From Saccharicrinis sp963666825 (GTDB lineage Bacteria > Bacteroidota > Bacteroidia > Bacteroidales > Marinilabiliaceae), in the NCBI GenBank assembly GCA_963666825.2, contig OY763044.2, positions 2,728,001 through 2,792,000 of the forward strand: DNA of 64,000 nucleotides. Reading direction: 5' to 3'. How positions within the stretch are numbered: the first letter of the stretch is position 1; every line of letters begins with the position of its first letter. Under the pieces are notes generated by a model. It saw nothing but the letters and a program-made list of their open reading frames with translations, searched no databases and was not told the DNA's origin. Made by a program: the position numbers and the translations under genes. Shown here piece by piece: positions 17,875 to 25,767 of this stretch.

Positions 17875-19911
17875 ATGAATAAGGTCCATTTTGTTTTATT
17901 ATTTTCCCTATTACTATCCTTTTCAGTTCAGGCACAAGAGGGCTGGGAAATATCAACTTCATCAACTAAGAATTACGTTCCTACTTGTGTTGCAAACGGA
18001 CAGATTGGTATCGTTCCTGACTGCGAATTATTTCAAACTAAAAATGTAATACTAAATCATGTTTTTGACCGTCAAGGCACCAATGATATCAGCAAAGTTT
18101 TGTGTGGCATCAATCCGTTTAATCTTAGTTTAAAAGTTGACAATCAAGATCTCAACCTGGATAATATAAAACATTGGAAGCAGACTTTAAAAATGAAAGA
18201 AGCTGCATTATTGACTTCATTTGCATTTGAAAATAAAATAGATGTAGAATATTCTGTACAAGCCCTGCGTAACCTACCTTTTGGAGGAATTATTAACGTT
18301 AAAATTAGCGCCAATAAAGATGTAGTTATTGAAGTAAGTAATATTATTAAAACTCCGGAACAATATAAAAATGCTCAATCACGTTTTAGAATACTACAGG
18401 ATTTAGATGTAAGAATGCCTGTTTTCCAAACCATTGCTGATAGTCCTTACGGAGCTCATCAACTAGCTAGTGCTTCCGGATTTATTTTTAACACTGCCTA
18501 TCCAGAATTTAAACAAGACACTCAAAATCCTTATCAATCATTGGTATCATTTACCAAAGAATTAAAAAAAGGAGAATCTTTTACCTTTAGTTTATTTGGT
18601 GCTGTATGTACCTCTCAGGATTTTAATGATCCAATTGGAGAATCGGAACGCTTTGTTGTTTTTGCGCAACAAACCGGAACAGATAAGCTAATTAAGAATC
18701 ATCAGGACGCATGGAACAAGCTTTGGCAAAGTGATATTATTATTGAGGGAGATCCGGAATCGCAACTTGATGTTCGTTTTGCATTATACAATTTATATTC
18801 TTTTCAAAGAGATGATAACGACCTGAGCATATCTCCTATGGGATTATCATCACAAGGTTATAACGGACATGTATTTTGGGATGCTGAAATATGGATGTAT
18901 CCTCCCTTGTTAGTCTTACATCCGGAGATGGGCAAATCCATAATGAATTACAGAATCAATCGTTTGAATAAAGCCATTGATCGGGCTAAAAACTACGGTT
19001 ATAAAGGAGCCATGTTTCCATGGGAATCAGATTTCTCCGGAGAAGAAGCTACTCCTACCTGGTGTTTAACCGGTGTATTGGAACAGCATATTACAGCCGA
19101 CATAGCCATAGCTGCATGGAATTATTATAATGTAACTAAAGATATAACTTGGCTTAAGAAAAAAGGATGGCCTTTGCTTAAAAATGCAGCAGACTTTTGG
19201 GTAAGTAGAGCAACACAGAATAGTAACGGCACCTATTCTATTGAAAATGTAGTTGGTGCTGATGAATTGGCGCATGTAGTAACCGATAATGCTTTCACCA
19301 ATGGCTCGGTAAAGCTGGCTTTGGATAATACCATTAAAGCTGCTCACATATTAAATTACAATACACCTGAAGAATGGATCTTGTTAAAAGAGAAAATCAA
19401 CATAGATAAATTTAAAAACGGAGTTACAAAAGAACATTCTGAATACAATGGCGAAATAATAAAGCAAGCAGATGTTAATCTACTTGCATATCCTTTACAA
19501 ATCATCACCGACAAAGAAAGTATATTAAGAGATTTGCAGTATTACGAGCCTAAGCTTTCTAGTGAAGGTCCGGCTATGTCCTACTCTATTTTTAGCATAT
19601 TGTACGCAAAACTTGGAAACTCAGAGAAAGCATTTGAGCTCTTTAAAAAAGCCTACATTCCGAATAAAAGAGCACCTTTTGGCGTTTTGGCAGAATCAGC
19701 TACAAGTAACAATCCTTATTTTGCAACAGGTGCAGGAGGTATGCTTCAATCCGTGATTTTTGGTTTTGCTGGACTCGAAATAACAGATAAAGGTATTATT
19801 CAAAACACACCTTGCCTTCCTAAACACTGGAAATCATTGACAATTACAGGAATCGGCATTGAAAAGAAAACATTTTTCTGTAAGCAGCAGACAGTCTTCA
19901 GTCTTCAGTAG
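17875..19911 (+). CDS. GH65 hydrolase, kojibiose/glucosylgalactosyl-hydroxylysine glucosidase type
   Basis: I choose the ATG at 17875 because it opens a signal peptide (MNKVHFVLLFSLLLSFSVQAQ); an earlier ATG at 17845 would disrupt it. About 678 residues. GHVFWDAEIWMYPPLLVLHPE (about 331-351), GAMFPWESDFSGEE and NVVGADELAHVVTDNAFTN match the GH65 branch with human PGGHG (GHIFWDTETWMF, MSPDEYHSGVNNSVYTN) and the kojibiose hydrolase of Flavobacterium. Glu464 is the expected general acid. This branch hydrolyses alpha-1,2-linked glucose, from kojibiose or from Glc-Gal-hydroxylysine of collagen. The last eight or so codons are read from a repeat element, so the native C-terminal end has been replaced. 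GH97 upstream may complete the removal of alpha-glucose. Confidence 0.88.
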   Translation: MNKVHFVLLFSLLLSFSVQAQEGWEISTSSTKNYVPTCVANGQIGIVPDCELFQTKNVILNHVFDRQGTNDISKVLCGINPFNLSLKVDNQDLNLDNIKHWKQTLKMKEAALLTSFAFENKIDVEYSVQALRNLPFGGIINVKISANKDVVIEVSNIIKTPEQYKNAQSRFRILQDLDVRMPVFQTIADSPYGAHQLASASGFIFNTAYPEFKQDTQNPYQSLVSFTKELKKGESFTFSLFGAVCTSQDFNDPIGESERFVVFAQQTGTDKLIKNHQDAWNKLWQSDIIIEGDPESQLDVRFALYNLYSFQRDDNDLSISPMGLSSQGYNGHVFWDAEIWMYPPLLVLHPEMGKSIMNYRINRLNKAIDRAKNYGYKGAMFPWESDFSGEEATPTWCLTGVLEQHITADIAIAAWNYYNVTKDITWLKKKGWPLLKNAADFWVSRATQNSNGTYSIENVVGADELAHVVTDNAFTNGSVKLALDNTIKAAHILNYNTPEEWILLKEKINIDKFKNGVTKEHSEYNGEIIKQADVNLLAYPLQIITDKESILRDLQYYEPKLSSEGPAMSYSIFSILYAKLGNSEKAFELFKKAYIPNKRAPFGVLAESATSNNPYFATGAGGMLQSVIFGFAGLEITDKGIIQNTPCLPKHWKSLTITGIGIEKKTFFCKQQTVFSLQ

Positions 19912-20007
19912 GCAGTGTGTGCAGAGTATTGAAAACTTAATACTGTAGACTGATGACTGAGAACTGAGTACAATAGACTGATGACTGAGAACTGTAGACT
20001 GAAGACT
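19893..20007. repeat. palindromic repeat element with internal direct copies
   Basis: Two identical 21-base copies of TAGACTGATGACTGAGAACTG lie at 19946-19966 and 19974-19994, followed by TAGACTGAAGACT at 19995-20007. AGTCTTCAGTCTTCAGT (19893-19909) pairs with ACTGTAGACTGAAGACT (19991-20007), 16 of 17 bases. The element overlaps the end and stop codon of the GH65 gene. Similar gactgaagactgag repeats occur in Bacteroidota genomes. Confidence 0.8.
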
Positions 20008-20013
20008 TAAAAT

Positions 20014-20035
20014 ATTCCTCCATAGCGGTATTTTA
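20014..20035 (+). promoter_or_regulatory. 22-base motif shared with 30792-30813, candidate operator
   Basis: ATTCCTCC followed by ATAGCGGTATTTTA, 20 of 22 bases identical and in the same strand sense as the copy at 30792-30813. It lies 79 bases upstream of the CBM9-like start codon and directly after the palindromic repeat. Function is inferred only from its placement. Confidence 0.35.
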
Positions 20036-20114
20036 TAGTGCAATAGCTGCTTCATTTTTTATTACAGTGGCATTATACTTAAATTTACATTGATAACACT
20101 ATAAAATTATATCA

Positions 20115-21203
20115 ATGAGATTTTTAATTCCACCATTAACACTATTGCTTCTATTAGTAGCATCATGTAACAGCACATCCAACAAAAAGGATGATGTAGA
20201 TATAAAGCTTGATATCATAAAGCCTCAGCAATACGTTGTTTGTAAAACACAATCACCACTAAAAATTGATGGAATTGCTGATGAAGAAGCCTGGGAAGCT
20301 GTTCCTTTCACCAACTCATTTATTGATATCGAAGGTGTAAAAGTTCCCAAATACGATACTAAAATCAAAATGCTTTGGGATGAACAGTTCTTTTATGTAT
20401 ATGCAAAATTAATGGAGCCTCATATCTGGGCTAACCTGTATCAACGTGATACTGTAATCTTTTACAACAATGACTTTGAGGTATTCCTTGATCCATCGAT
20501 GGATACTTATAACTATGGCGAAATTGAAGTTAATGCTTTGAATACTGTTTGGGACTTAAATCTTGATAAACCTTATCGCGTAATGGGGAACGCAGATAAC
20601 AGTTGGGATTTAGACAAGTTTAAATCTGCAGTACAAATTTATGGCACATTAAATAATCCAAACGATACTGATAGTTGTTGGACTGTAGAGATAGCTATTC
20701 CTATTGATCGTATGATGGAACTTAAATATTCTAATGAAAAATTCCCGGCAGAAGAAGAACAATGGAAAGTTAACTTTTCGCGAGTAGAATGGGATTTTGA
20801 TTTAGTTGATGGAAAATACGATCGTAAGAAAGAGGATGGAAAATATTTACCAGAGTACAATTGGGTATGGAGTAATCAAGGGGTAATTAACATGCATGAG
20901 CCTGAAAAATGGGGTATTGTTCAGTTCTCCAACAACGCAACTCCTGAAAACACAGAAATTACTGCAGACAAAGACTTTTTATACAAACAATCTGCATATG
21001 CTCTGTTTCGTAAAACTCAATTTGGTGATTTAAAGTATTTATTGGAAAAAGAAACCAATTACACTGAAACATATAAGGTACAAGCCGATTCTATAACAAT
21101 CAATGCTGTATTTACTAAAACACAAGAAGGGTTTACATACGTATTCACTGGTAATGATAAAACCTTTACAATTGATCAAACAGGATATATAAACATTAAA
21201 TAA
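20115..21203 (+). CDS. CBM9-like carbohydrate-binding lipoprotein
   Basis: The 362-residue product has a lipoprotein signal (LLLVASCNS, Cys19). Residues 40-275 form a CBM9-like domain of the sort often found as a single-domain protein in Bacteroidota: SPLKIDGIADEEAWEAVPFT, TKIKMLWDEQFFYVYAKL, NNDFEVFLDP, YGEIEVNALNTVWDL, WTVEIAIPIDRM, WKVNFSRVEWD and a closing WGIVQF. A tail of about 85 residues after this domain is not one I recognise. It probably binds sugar at the cell surface or in the periplasm. It stands between GH65 and the GHL10 gene with a 105-base gap before the latter. No enzymatic residues can be assigned. Confidence 0.82.
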   Translation: MRFLIPPLTLLLLLVASCNSTSNKKDDVDIKLDIIKPQQYVVCKTQSPLKIDGIADEEAWEAVPFTNSFIDIEGVKVPKYDTKIKMLWDEQFFYVYAKLMEPHIWANLYQRDTVIFYNNDFEVFLDPSMDTYNYGEIEVNALNTVWDLNLDKPYRVMGNADNSWDLDKFKSAVQIYGTLNNPNDTDSCWTVEIAIPIDRMMELKYSNEKFPAEEEQWKVNFSRVEWDFDLVDGKYDRKKEDGKYLPEYNWVWSNQGVINMHEPEKWGIVQFSNNATPENTEITADKDFLYKQSAYALFRKTQFGDLKYLLEKETNYTETYKVQADSITINAVFTKTQEGFTYVFTGNDKTFTIDQTGYINIK

Positions 21204-21308
21204 TTCATCAAAAAATGAAACTGACATGGCCAACACAAATTATTATACATTCAGGAGAATGATTACAATTTGTATTGGCTATTAAGGTTTTGCTAAAACA
21301 AAAAACAT

Positions 21309-22391
21309 ATGAAGAACATACTATTTTTACTATTATTAGCGTGTTTAATCAGCTGTTGTCCGCAGGGAAAAACTACTGATGAGGTTAAAAGTGAGCCGAA
21401 AAAATTTGTATTTGCAACTTGGGCACATGCAGATCATGGAGAGTTTGATCCACAAGAATGGGAAAAGAAATTGGATTATTATAAAGATCTTGGAATTACT
21501 GAAGTTTTAGTAAAAGGAGAACCTGATGTATTGGAAAAAATTATTCCTATGGCAGGTGAAAGAGGTATTAAAATTCATGCTTGGATGTGGACATTAAACC
21601 GTCCAAATGACACTGTTGCAAACAAGCACCCTGAATGGTATGCAGTAAATCGTGCCGGAAAAAATTCATTAGAATACAGAGCTTATGTTGACTATTACCA
21701 ATGGTTAAGTCCACACTCTCCGGGAGCCAGAGAATTTATCAAAAACAACGTACGCAAGCTGACTAAAGTAAAAGGTTTAGCTTCTATTCATTTAGATTAT
21801 GTTCGTTACGTAGATGTTATATTAGGAGCTGATCTTCAACCGTTATATGGTTTAAATCAGGACCACGAAATGCCTGAGTACGATTACGGATATCACCCAT
21901 TAGCTCGTGAAGGATATAAGAAAATATTTGGTGTGGATCCTTTAGATATGGATCATCCGGAATTGAGTACAGAATGGAAACAATACCGTTTAAATGCAGT
22001 AACGTCTCTAGTAAATGAATTGGTTGAAATTGCTCATGAGAGTGGCAATAAAATGACTGCAGCAGTATTCCCATTCCCTGAAATGGCTCGTCAAATGGTT
22101 CGCCAGGCATGGAACGACTGGAACCTTGATGCTGCTTACCCTATGATTTACCAAAGTTTCTATCGTCAAAACATCAACTGGATTGGTTTTGCTACAGAAC
22201 AAGGTGTTAGCGATGTTGATTTTCCAATTAATACAGGTTTGTACGAACCCGCATTTAGTAATGCAGAAGAATTTGAAAAAGGTATTCGTTTAGCTAAAGA
22301 AAAAGGCGCTAGCGGAGTTGCTATTTTTACTGCTGACGGATTAAACGAAGAAAAACAAGAAGTAATAAAAAAATTAAGCAAAGAGTTTTAA
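21309..22391 (+). CDS. GHL10-type putative glycoside hydrolase lipoprotein
   Basis: The 360-residue product has a lipoprotein signal (ACLISCCPQ). The rest is one TIM barrel of the GHL10/GH10-like type (related to PF02638): WAHADHGEFDPQEWEKKLDYY, IKIHAWMWTLNRP, HPEWYAVNRAG, GLASIHLDYVRYVD (the HLDYVRY signature), KMTAAVFPFPEMARQMVRQ, DWNLDAAYPMIYQSFY and ASGVAIFTADGL. Asp in LDYVRY and Asp in DAAYPM are usual conserved acids. The natural substrate of these proteins is mostly unknown; some act on unusual polysaccharides or peptidoglycan sugars. It is the last gene of the plus-strand set and is followed by a strong terminator. Confidence 0.85.
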   Translation: MKNILFLLLLACLISCCPQGKTTDEVKSEPKKFVFATWAHADHGEFDPQEWEKKLDYYKDLGITEVLVKGEPDVLEKIIPMAGERGIKIHAWMWTLNRPNDTVANKHPEWYAVNRAGKNSLEYRAYVDYYQWLSPHSPGAREFIKNNVRKLTKVKGLASIHLDYVRYVDVILGADLQPLYGLNQDHEMPEYDYGYHPLAREGYKKIFGVDPLDMDHPELSTEWKQYRLNAVTSLVNELVEIAHESGNKMTAAVFPFPEMARQMVRQAWNDWNLDAAYPMIYQSFYRQNINWIGFATEQGVSDVDFPINTGLYEPAFSNAEEFEKGIRLAKEKGASGVAIFTADGLNEEKQEVIKKLSKEF

Positions 22392-22436
22392 TTCCATTTA
22401 TAAATTATTTGTTTTAATATTTGTCATTAAATCATT

Positions 22437-22466
22437 GGCTGCATCCTTCCAAATGCAGCCTTTTTT
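22437..22466 (+). terminator. rho-independent terminator after GHL10 gene
   Basis: GGCTGCAT (22437-22444), an 8-base loop, ATGCAGCC (22453-22460) and six T's. It is a perfect 8-base-pair GC-rich stem and closes the GH97-GH65-CBM9-GHL10 set. Confidence 0.92.
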
Positions 22467-22617
22467 ATACCCATTATTCACGAAAATCTGATCTTTTAAA
22501 ATACCCGGAAACCAATAAAAGTATGTGAAGAAAAAATATTTGGCAGAAAAAAAATAAAAACTGAAATTTATATGCCCCTAAAAAAGTTAGTTAGTTTACC
22601 TCTTAAAATTTAATGGT

Positions 22618-23052
22618 ATGATATTTAAAATCCTCTTAACAATTGCTGTCATCATAGGATTAACCTGGACTATTAAAACGGCAGATAAAAGATCTATATT
22701 TATAACTGGAGGGCTTGCTTTAGGAATTATATTTGTATTTCTACCTTTGCCTTATCTAAAGACTACTGGACTAACTATATTCTTAATATTCGCCCTTATT
22801 GCTTTCATTTATGGTCTAAATCATAAAGGCAAAACTTTTGAACGTTTTATTATTTGCGCCATTAGCTTACCAATATTTATGTATTGGTCCTTTGCTTTAT
22901 TGCATTTTCCAGGAGTAAGAATAATAAAACTTTTTATGATTATCCCAATAATCTGCTTCATCATTGCGCTAACAAAGAAACATAAATTAAAATCAGAGCT
23001 AGGGTTTCTATTAATACTTGCAATGGACTCTTTTACTTTACTTTTAGAGTAG
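22618..23052 (+). CDS. hypothetical membrane protein, 4-5 helices
   Basis: The 144-residue product is strongly hydrophobic, with helices at about 1-18, 28-45, 50-66, 75-95 and 103-118 and a hydrophobic stretch at 126-142. I do not recognise a family. The composition, the basic loops between helices (KTADKR, NHKGKTFER, TKKHKLK) and the position after a terminator with an ATG start support a real gene. Nothing links it to the sugar loci on either side. A -7 box was not found. The stop is followed by the folded region at 23177-23480. Confidence 0.6.
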   Translation: MIFKILLTIAVIIGLTWTIKTADKRSIFITGGLALGIIFVFLPLPYLKTTGLTIFLIFALIAFIYGLNHKGKTFERFIICAISLPIFMYWSFALLHFPGVRIIKLFMIIPIICFIIALTKKHKLKSELGFLLILAMDSFTLLLE

Positions 23053-23176
23053 GTCAAATTAAAATATAACATTTTACCAGGTATAAAAAAATCTACACAT
23101 AACCATGAATATCAAAGAATTAAAATGGATTATGTTTATTTTAAGTAACCTGGTTATTATTATAAATGCTAATCAA

Positions 23177-23480
23177 GTGTAGGATTTATCCTATTAAAAA
23201 GGCTGAATTGAAAACGACGAAGTCAAAGCTGGAAACATTACAACAAGGTGCAGTGCCTCCGTTGAGTAGCCATGGTACTCACGGATCACCCCTTGTATTA
23301 GTCGATAAGTAAATCTCAGGCTACAAGTAGTAACATCAACCATAAGTTTCAGACTTACAGCCTGAATAGGCATTTAGTTTAAGACCTTGGGGTGGCACCC
23401 CAAGTTATGATGTAAAAGACTTTCCGCCTTTTAAACCATTACTGTCAGCCCTTGATTGACATTATAAATTAAGGGTTAGA
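23177..23480 (+). ncRNA. structured region, candidate 5' fragment of a group II intron
   Basis: No frame of useful length, but nested stems are dense. AGGA/TCCT lies at 23181-23192. ACAAGGTG (23243-23250) pairs with CACCCCTTGT (23287-23296), enclosing CCGTTGAGTA/TACTCACGG. TCAGGCT (23316-23322) pairs with AGCCTGA (23359-23365), enclosing TAAGT/ACTTA. CTTGGGGT/ACCCCAAG is at 23386-23404. A start of GTGTAGGATTTATCC and segments such as AAAGCTGGAAACATTACAAC resemble the 5' end and domain I of group II introns, from memory only. No maturase gene and no domain V are seen, so it would be a truncated copy. A 25-codon frame at 23104-23181 just upstream has no family resemblance. It could equally be another structured RNA. 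Confidence 0.42.
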
Positions 23481-23484
23481 TCTT

Positions 23485-23524
23485 TTTTATAAAAAAGGTG
23501 GAAAGCCTAAAAATCACTTTCCAC
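23485..23524 (-). terminator. terminator of the GH84 gene
   Basis: On the minus strand GTGGAAAG (23517-23524) and CTTTCCAC (23498-23505) enclose 11 bases, followed by CTTTTTTAT. It lies 16 bases after the GH84 stop codon. Confidence 0.88.
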
Positions 23525-23539
23525 TCTTGATGTACATTA

Positions 23540-25495
23540 TTAATATTTGGTGATGAATTGGGGCGCATCTTTAATAAAAACATCCAAAACACCATCCGCA
23601 ATTTTTATTTTCCCTTCCACTCGTGTTGCCCCGGGAATGCTTTCTATTTCTGAAGCTATGTTTGCCAACTCCTCTGCTCTTTTAAAATAAGCATTAGCTG
23701 AACTTTCTCCATTTAATGCAGCCGACAAACCTTCGGTAGTAATCACAAATGATTCTCCCCAAATTTCCATTGCCTGCAACCAGGGTTCAGTTTCTTCAAT
23801 AAAAACAGGATCAACTACAGTACGTATTATGCCTGGTGCATTTCTAAATTCTTCAGCATATTTTTTAAGCTCAGCAATTACAATTTTTCTGGAATCAGCA
23901 TCACCAAAAGCCATTTCTTTTCTTACTTTATCAAGTAATGCTTTTAAACGAGGAGCTTGTTCTTGCCAGGCCTGACTTCCAAAAGTTGGTGCTAAATGCT
24001 GCGTGTCAAACAATTTCAACAATGCTTCGGTAGCAATTTTATCACCATTAGCTAAATTATAGGCAGCAATAAACCAGTTCAAATCAGAATCATAATCTTT
24101 ATCATTCCATCCAAAAGAAGCCACACCTGTAACAGCTACTCTACTTGGCATTTCCTGATTCATTGGATTAGATAAAATACCGGAAAGTTCCTGAGATAAT
24201 CCGGCTTCACGAAACTTATATGGCGCAAGTAATAATCGTCCTGCGGTTTGACCATAATCATTTACCGGATAATTATCCCACAATAGCGTTTTTCTTCCAA
24301 AAGCTTTTGCGGCTTGTTTTGCATCATTTATTGAAATTCGAGGAGGAACAACATCAGTTCCCGTCCATTGAATAACAATTCGAGGGTCTAAATTTTCAAT
24401 CAGAGCATTCTTATAGTCACTCTCTTTCGCATCATAATATTCAGTAGGTACCATGATCAATGGATTCATATTGGGATCGAGTTCATCCAAAATATCCTGC
24501 AATTTATTTAACAGCTCAGATTGGGCAATTCCTGCTGCTTTTGTGCCGGATTCACCATAATAAGCTTCATCAGCATCACAATTCCATTTTTTATATTCAA
24601 TATCATCTAAAGCCACATAAAAATCCTTAACTCCGATAGAATACAATTTCTCGAATTTACGTTTCAATGCCTCCAAATCGGCCGGATCTGAAAAGCAAAT
24701 TGTTGGACCAGGAGATATAGTGTACACAAAATTAACATGGTTCTTTTGGGCAATTTGAACCAGTTCTTTTAGTTCTGCTATAGTTTCTTCAGGATAATCT
24801 TCCCGCCATTGAGCTCGAGCATAAGGATCGTCCTTTGGGCTGTAGACATAAGTATTAGCTTTTATACTACCCAAAAACTTTAAATGCGACTTTCTACTTT
24901 GCATCGACCAGGGTTTACCATAAAAACCTTCAATTGTTCCCCTAATTGGCATTGCAGGATAATCATGAATATTAAGATTTGAAACTGATTGCTGGTTCAA
25001 CAGCTGAATAAAAGTTTGAGCGGCATAAAACAAACCATTCTCATCATATCCGGCCAGTGTAATAAGCTCCCCATCGTCAATAGAAACTCCAGCCAGTGTA
25101 TAAGATTCTTTTTTTGAACTAGTACAGGATGCTGTATCAGGATCTTGTTCTGCATTACTTTTTAACAAAGCAGACTGCACTATCTGAACATCCTTTAATC
25201 CCAATACAATAACAGTATGATCAATATGTTTGGGTAACTTTTTTACCGTATTTAAAGCAGTTACTCCTGAATTATATAAAGCCTTTTTTACAAGGTTTTC
25301 TACCTCCGGATTTAGATCATTTGGTTTTACAATAGTAACTGACGGAGTAATTAAAAACTCACCCTGGGTTAATTGAAGAGATACGGGTTCTGGAAAGATT
25401 AAAGGCTTATAAAATGCTTTTGATTGATTTGCTTGAGCAGTACCAATGTTATAGCTAAAAATTAATAAAATTAAACTACTAAGAAATACTTTCAT
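23540..25495 (-). CDS. GH84 beta-N-acetylglucosaminidase
   Basis: The 651-residue product has a signal peptide (about 1-20). Residues 25-180 are the GH20b-like N-terminal domain, and the GH84 barrel starts at RGTIEGFYGKPWS (185-197). FYVALDDIEY carries the catalytic Asp pair Asp297-Asp298 of the substrate-assisted mechanism. The NAG-contacting loop LLWDNYPVNDYG and a helical C-terminal part follow. GH84 enzymes remove beta-linked GlcNAc from proteins and glycans. The gene lies 272 bases after a SusD gene that has its own terminator, so read-through or an unseen promoter is needed. With GH20, GH35 and GH29 genes nearby, GlcNAc release from complex glycans is the likely role. It acts in the periplasm or at the surface. 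Confidence 0.95.
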   Translation of the reverse strand: MKVFLSSLILLIFSYNIGTAQANQSKAFYKPLIFPEPVSLQLTQGEFLITPSVTIVKPNDLNPEVENLVKKALYNSGVTALNTVKKLPKHIDHTVIVLGLKDVQIVQSALLKSNAEQDPDTASCTSSKKESYTLAGVSIDDGELITLAGYDENGLFYAAQTFIQLLNQQSVSNLNIHDYPAMPIRGTIEGFYGKPWSMQSRKSHLKFLGSIKANTYVYSPKDDPYARAQWREDYPEETIAELKELVQIAQKNHVNFVYTISPGPTICFSDPADLEALKRKFEKLYSIGVKDFYVALDDIEYKKWNCDADEAYYGESGTKAAGIAQSELLNKLQDILDELDPNMNPLIMVPTEYYDAKESDYKNALIENLDPRIVIQWTGTDVVPPRISINDAKQAAKAFGRKTLLWDNYPVNDYGQTAGRLLLAPYKFREAGLSQELSGILSNPMNQEMPSRVAVTGVASFGWNDKDYDSDLNWFIAAYNLANGDKIATEALLKLFDTQHLAPTFGSQAWQEQAPRLKALLDKVRKEMAFGDADSRKIVIAELKKYAEEFRNAPGIIRTVVDPVFIEETEPWLQAMEIWGESFVITTEGLSAALNGESSANAYFKRAEELANIASEIESIPGATRVEGKIKIADGVLDVFIKDAPQFITKY

Positions 25496-25689
25496 TTATT
25501 GTAAAGGTTTTGTATTAATAAAACACTGTTCTTATATGTCTTTCGTTTCAAATAACTGAGCCTTGAAGATGCCGAGGTATTCTCCGTTTTTTTTTAGTTA
25601 ACTAGAAATCAGATTAATTGGAATGTTTTGATATTCTGAATTATTCTAATAAGATTCTGAATAATCTCATACTAGTTTATCTTAAAATA

Positions 25690-25724
25690 ATATAAAAGGG
25701 TCAACTGAAAATTTCAGTTGACCC
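25690..25724 (-). terminator. hairpin terminator after second SusD gene
   Basis: GGGTCAACTGAAA (25698-25710) faces TTTCAGTTGACCC (25712-25724), a near-perfect palindrome, and the minus strand continues TTTTATATTATTTT. It separates SusD from GH84 and may be leaky. In the other direction there is no T tract. Confidence 0.8.
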
Positions 25725-25767
25725 TAACTATTTACGATATATACTTAAACTTAAAGCAAAAGTCTAA

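Noticed and set aside
17701..17889. 62-codon minus-strand frame reading ITTEALRHEG..LFLCVPMRLCGK
   Set aside because: It is the translation of the accacagaggcgc inverted repeat, a well-known false gene in annotations.
19834..20055. 73-codon minus-strand frame rich in SLQSTVLSHQS
   Set aside because: It is repeat translation of the palindromic element at 19893-20007.
23104..23181. 25-codon frame MNIKELKWIMFILSN.. before the structured region
   Set aside because: Too short and without homologues known to me; it ends at the presumed start of the folded RNA and may be a chance frame.
23177..23480. tmRNA, RNase P RNA or SRP RNA
   Set aside because: The region lacks the tag frame and CCA end of tmRNA, the conserved RNase P core words and the SRP GGAA tetraloop helix.
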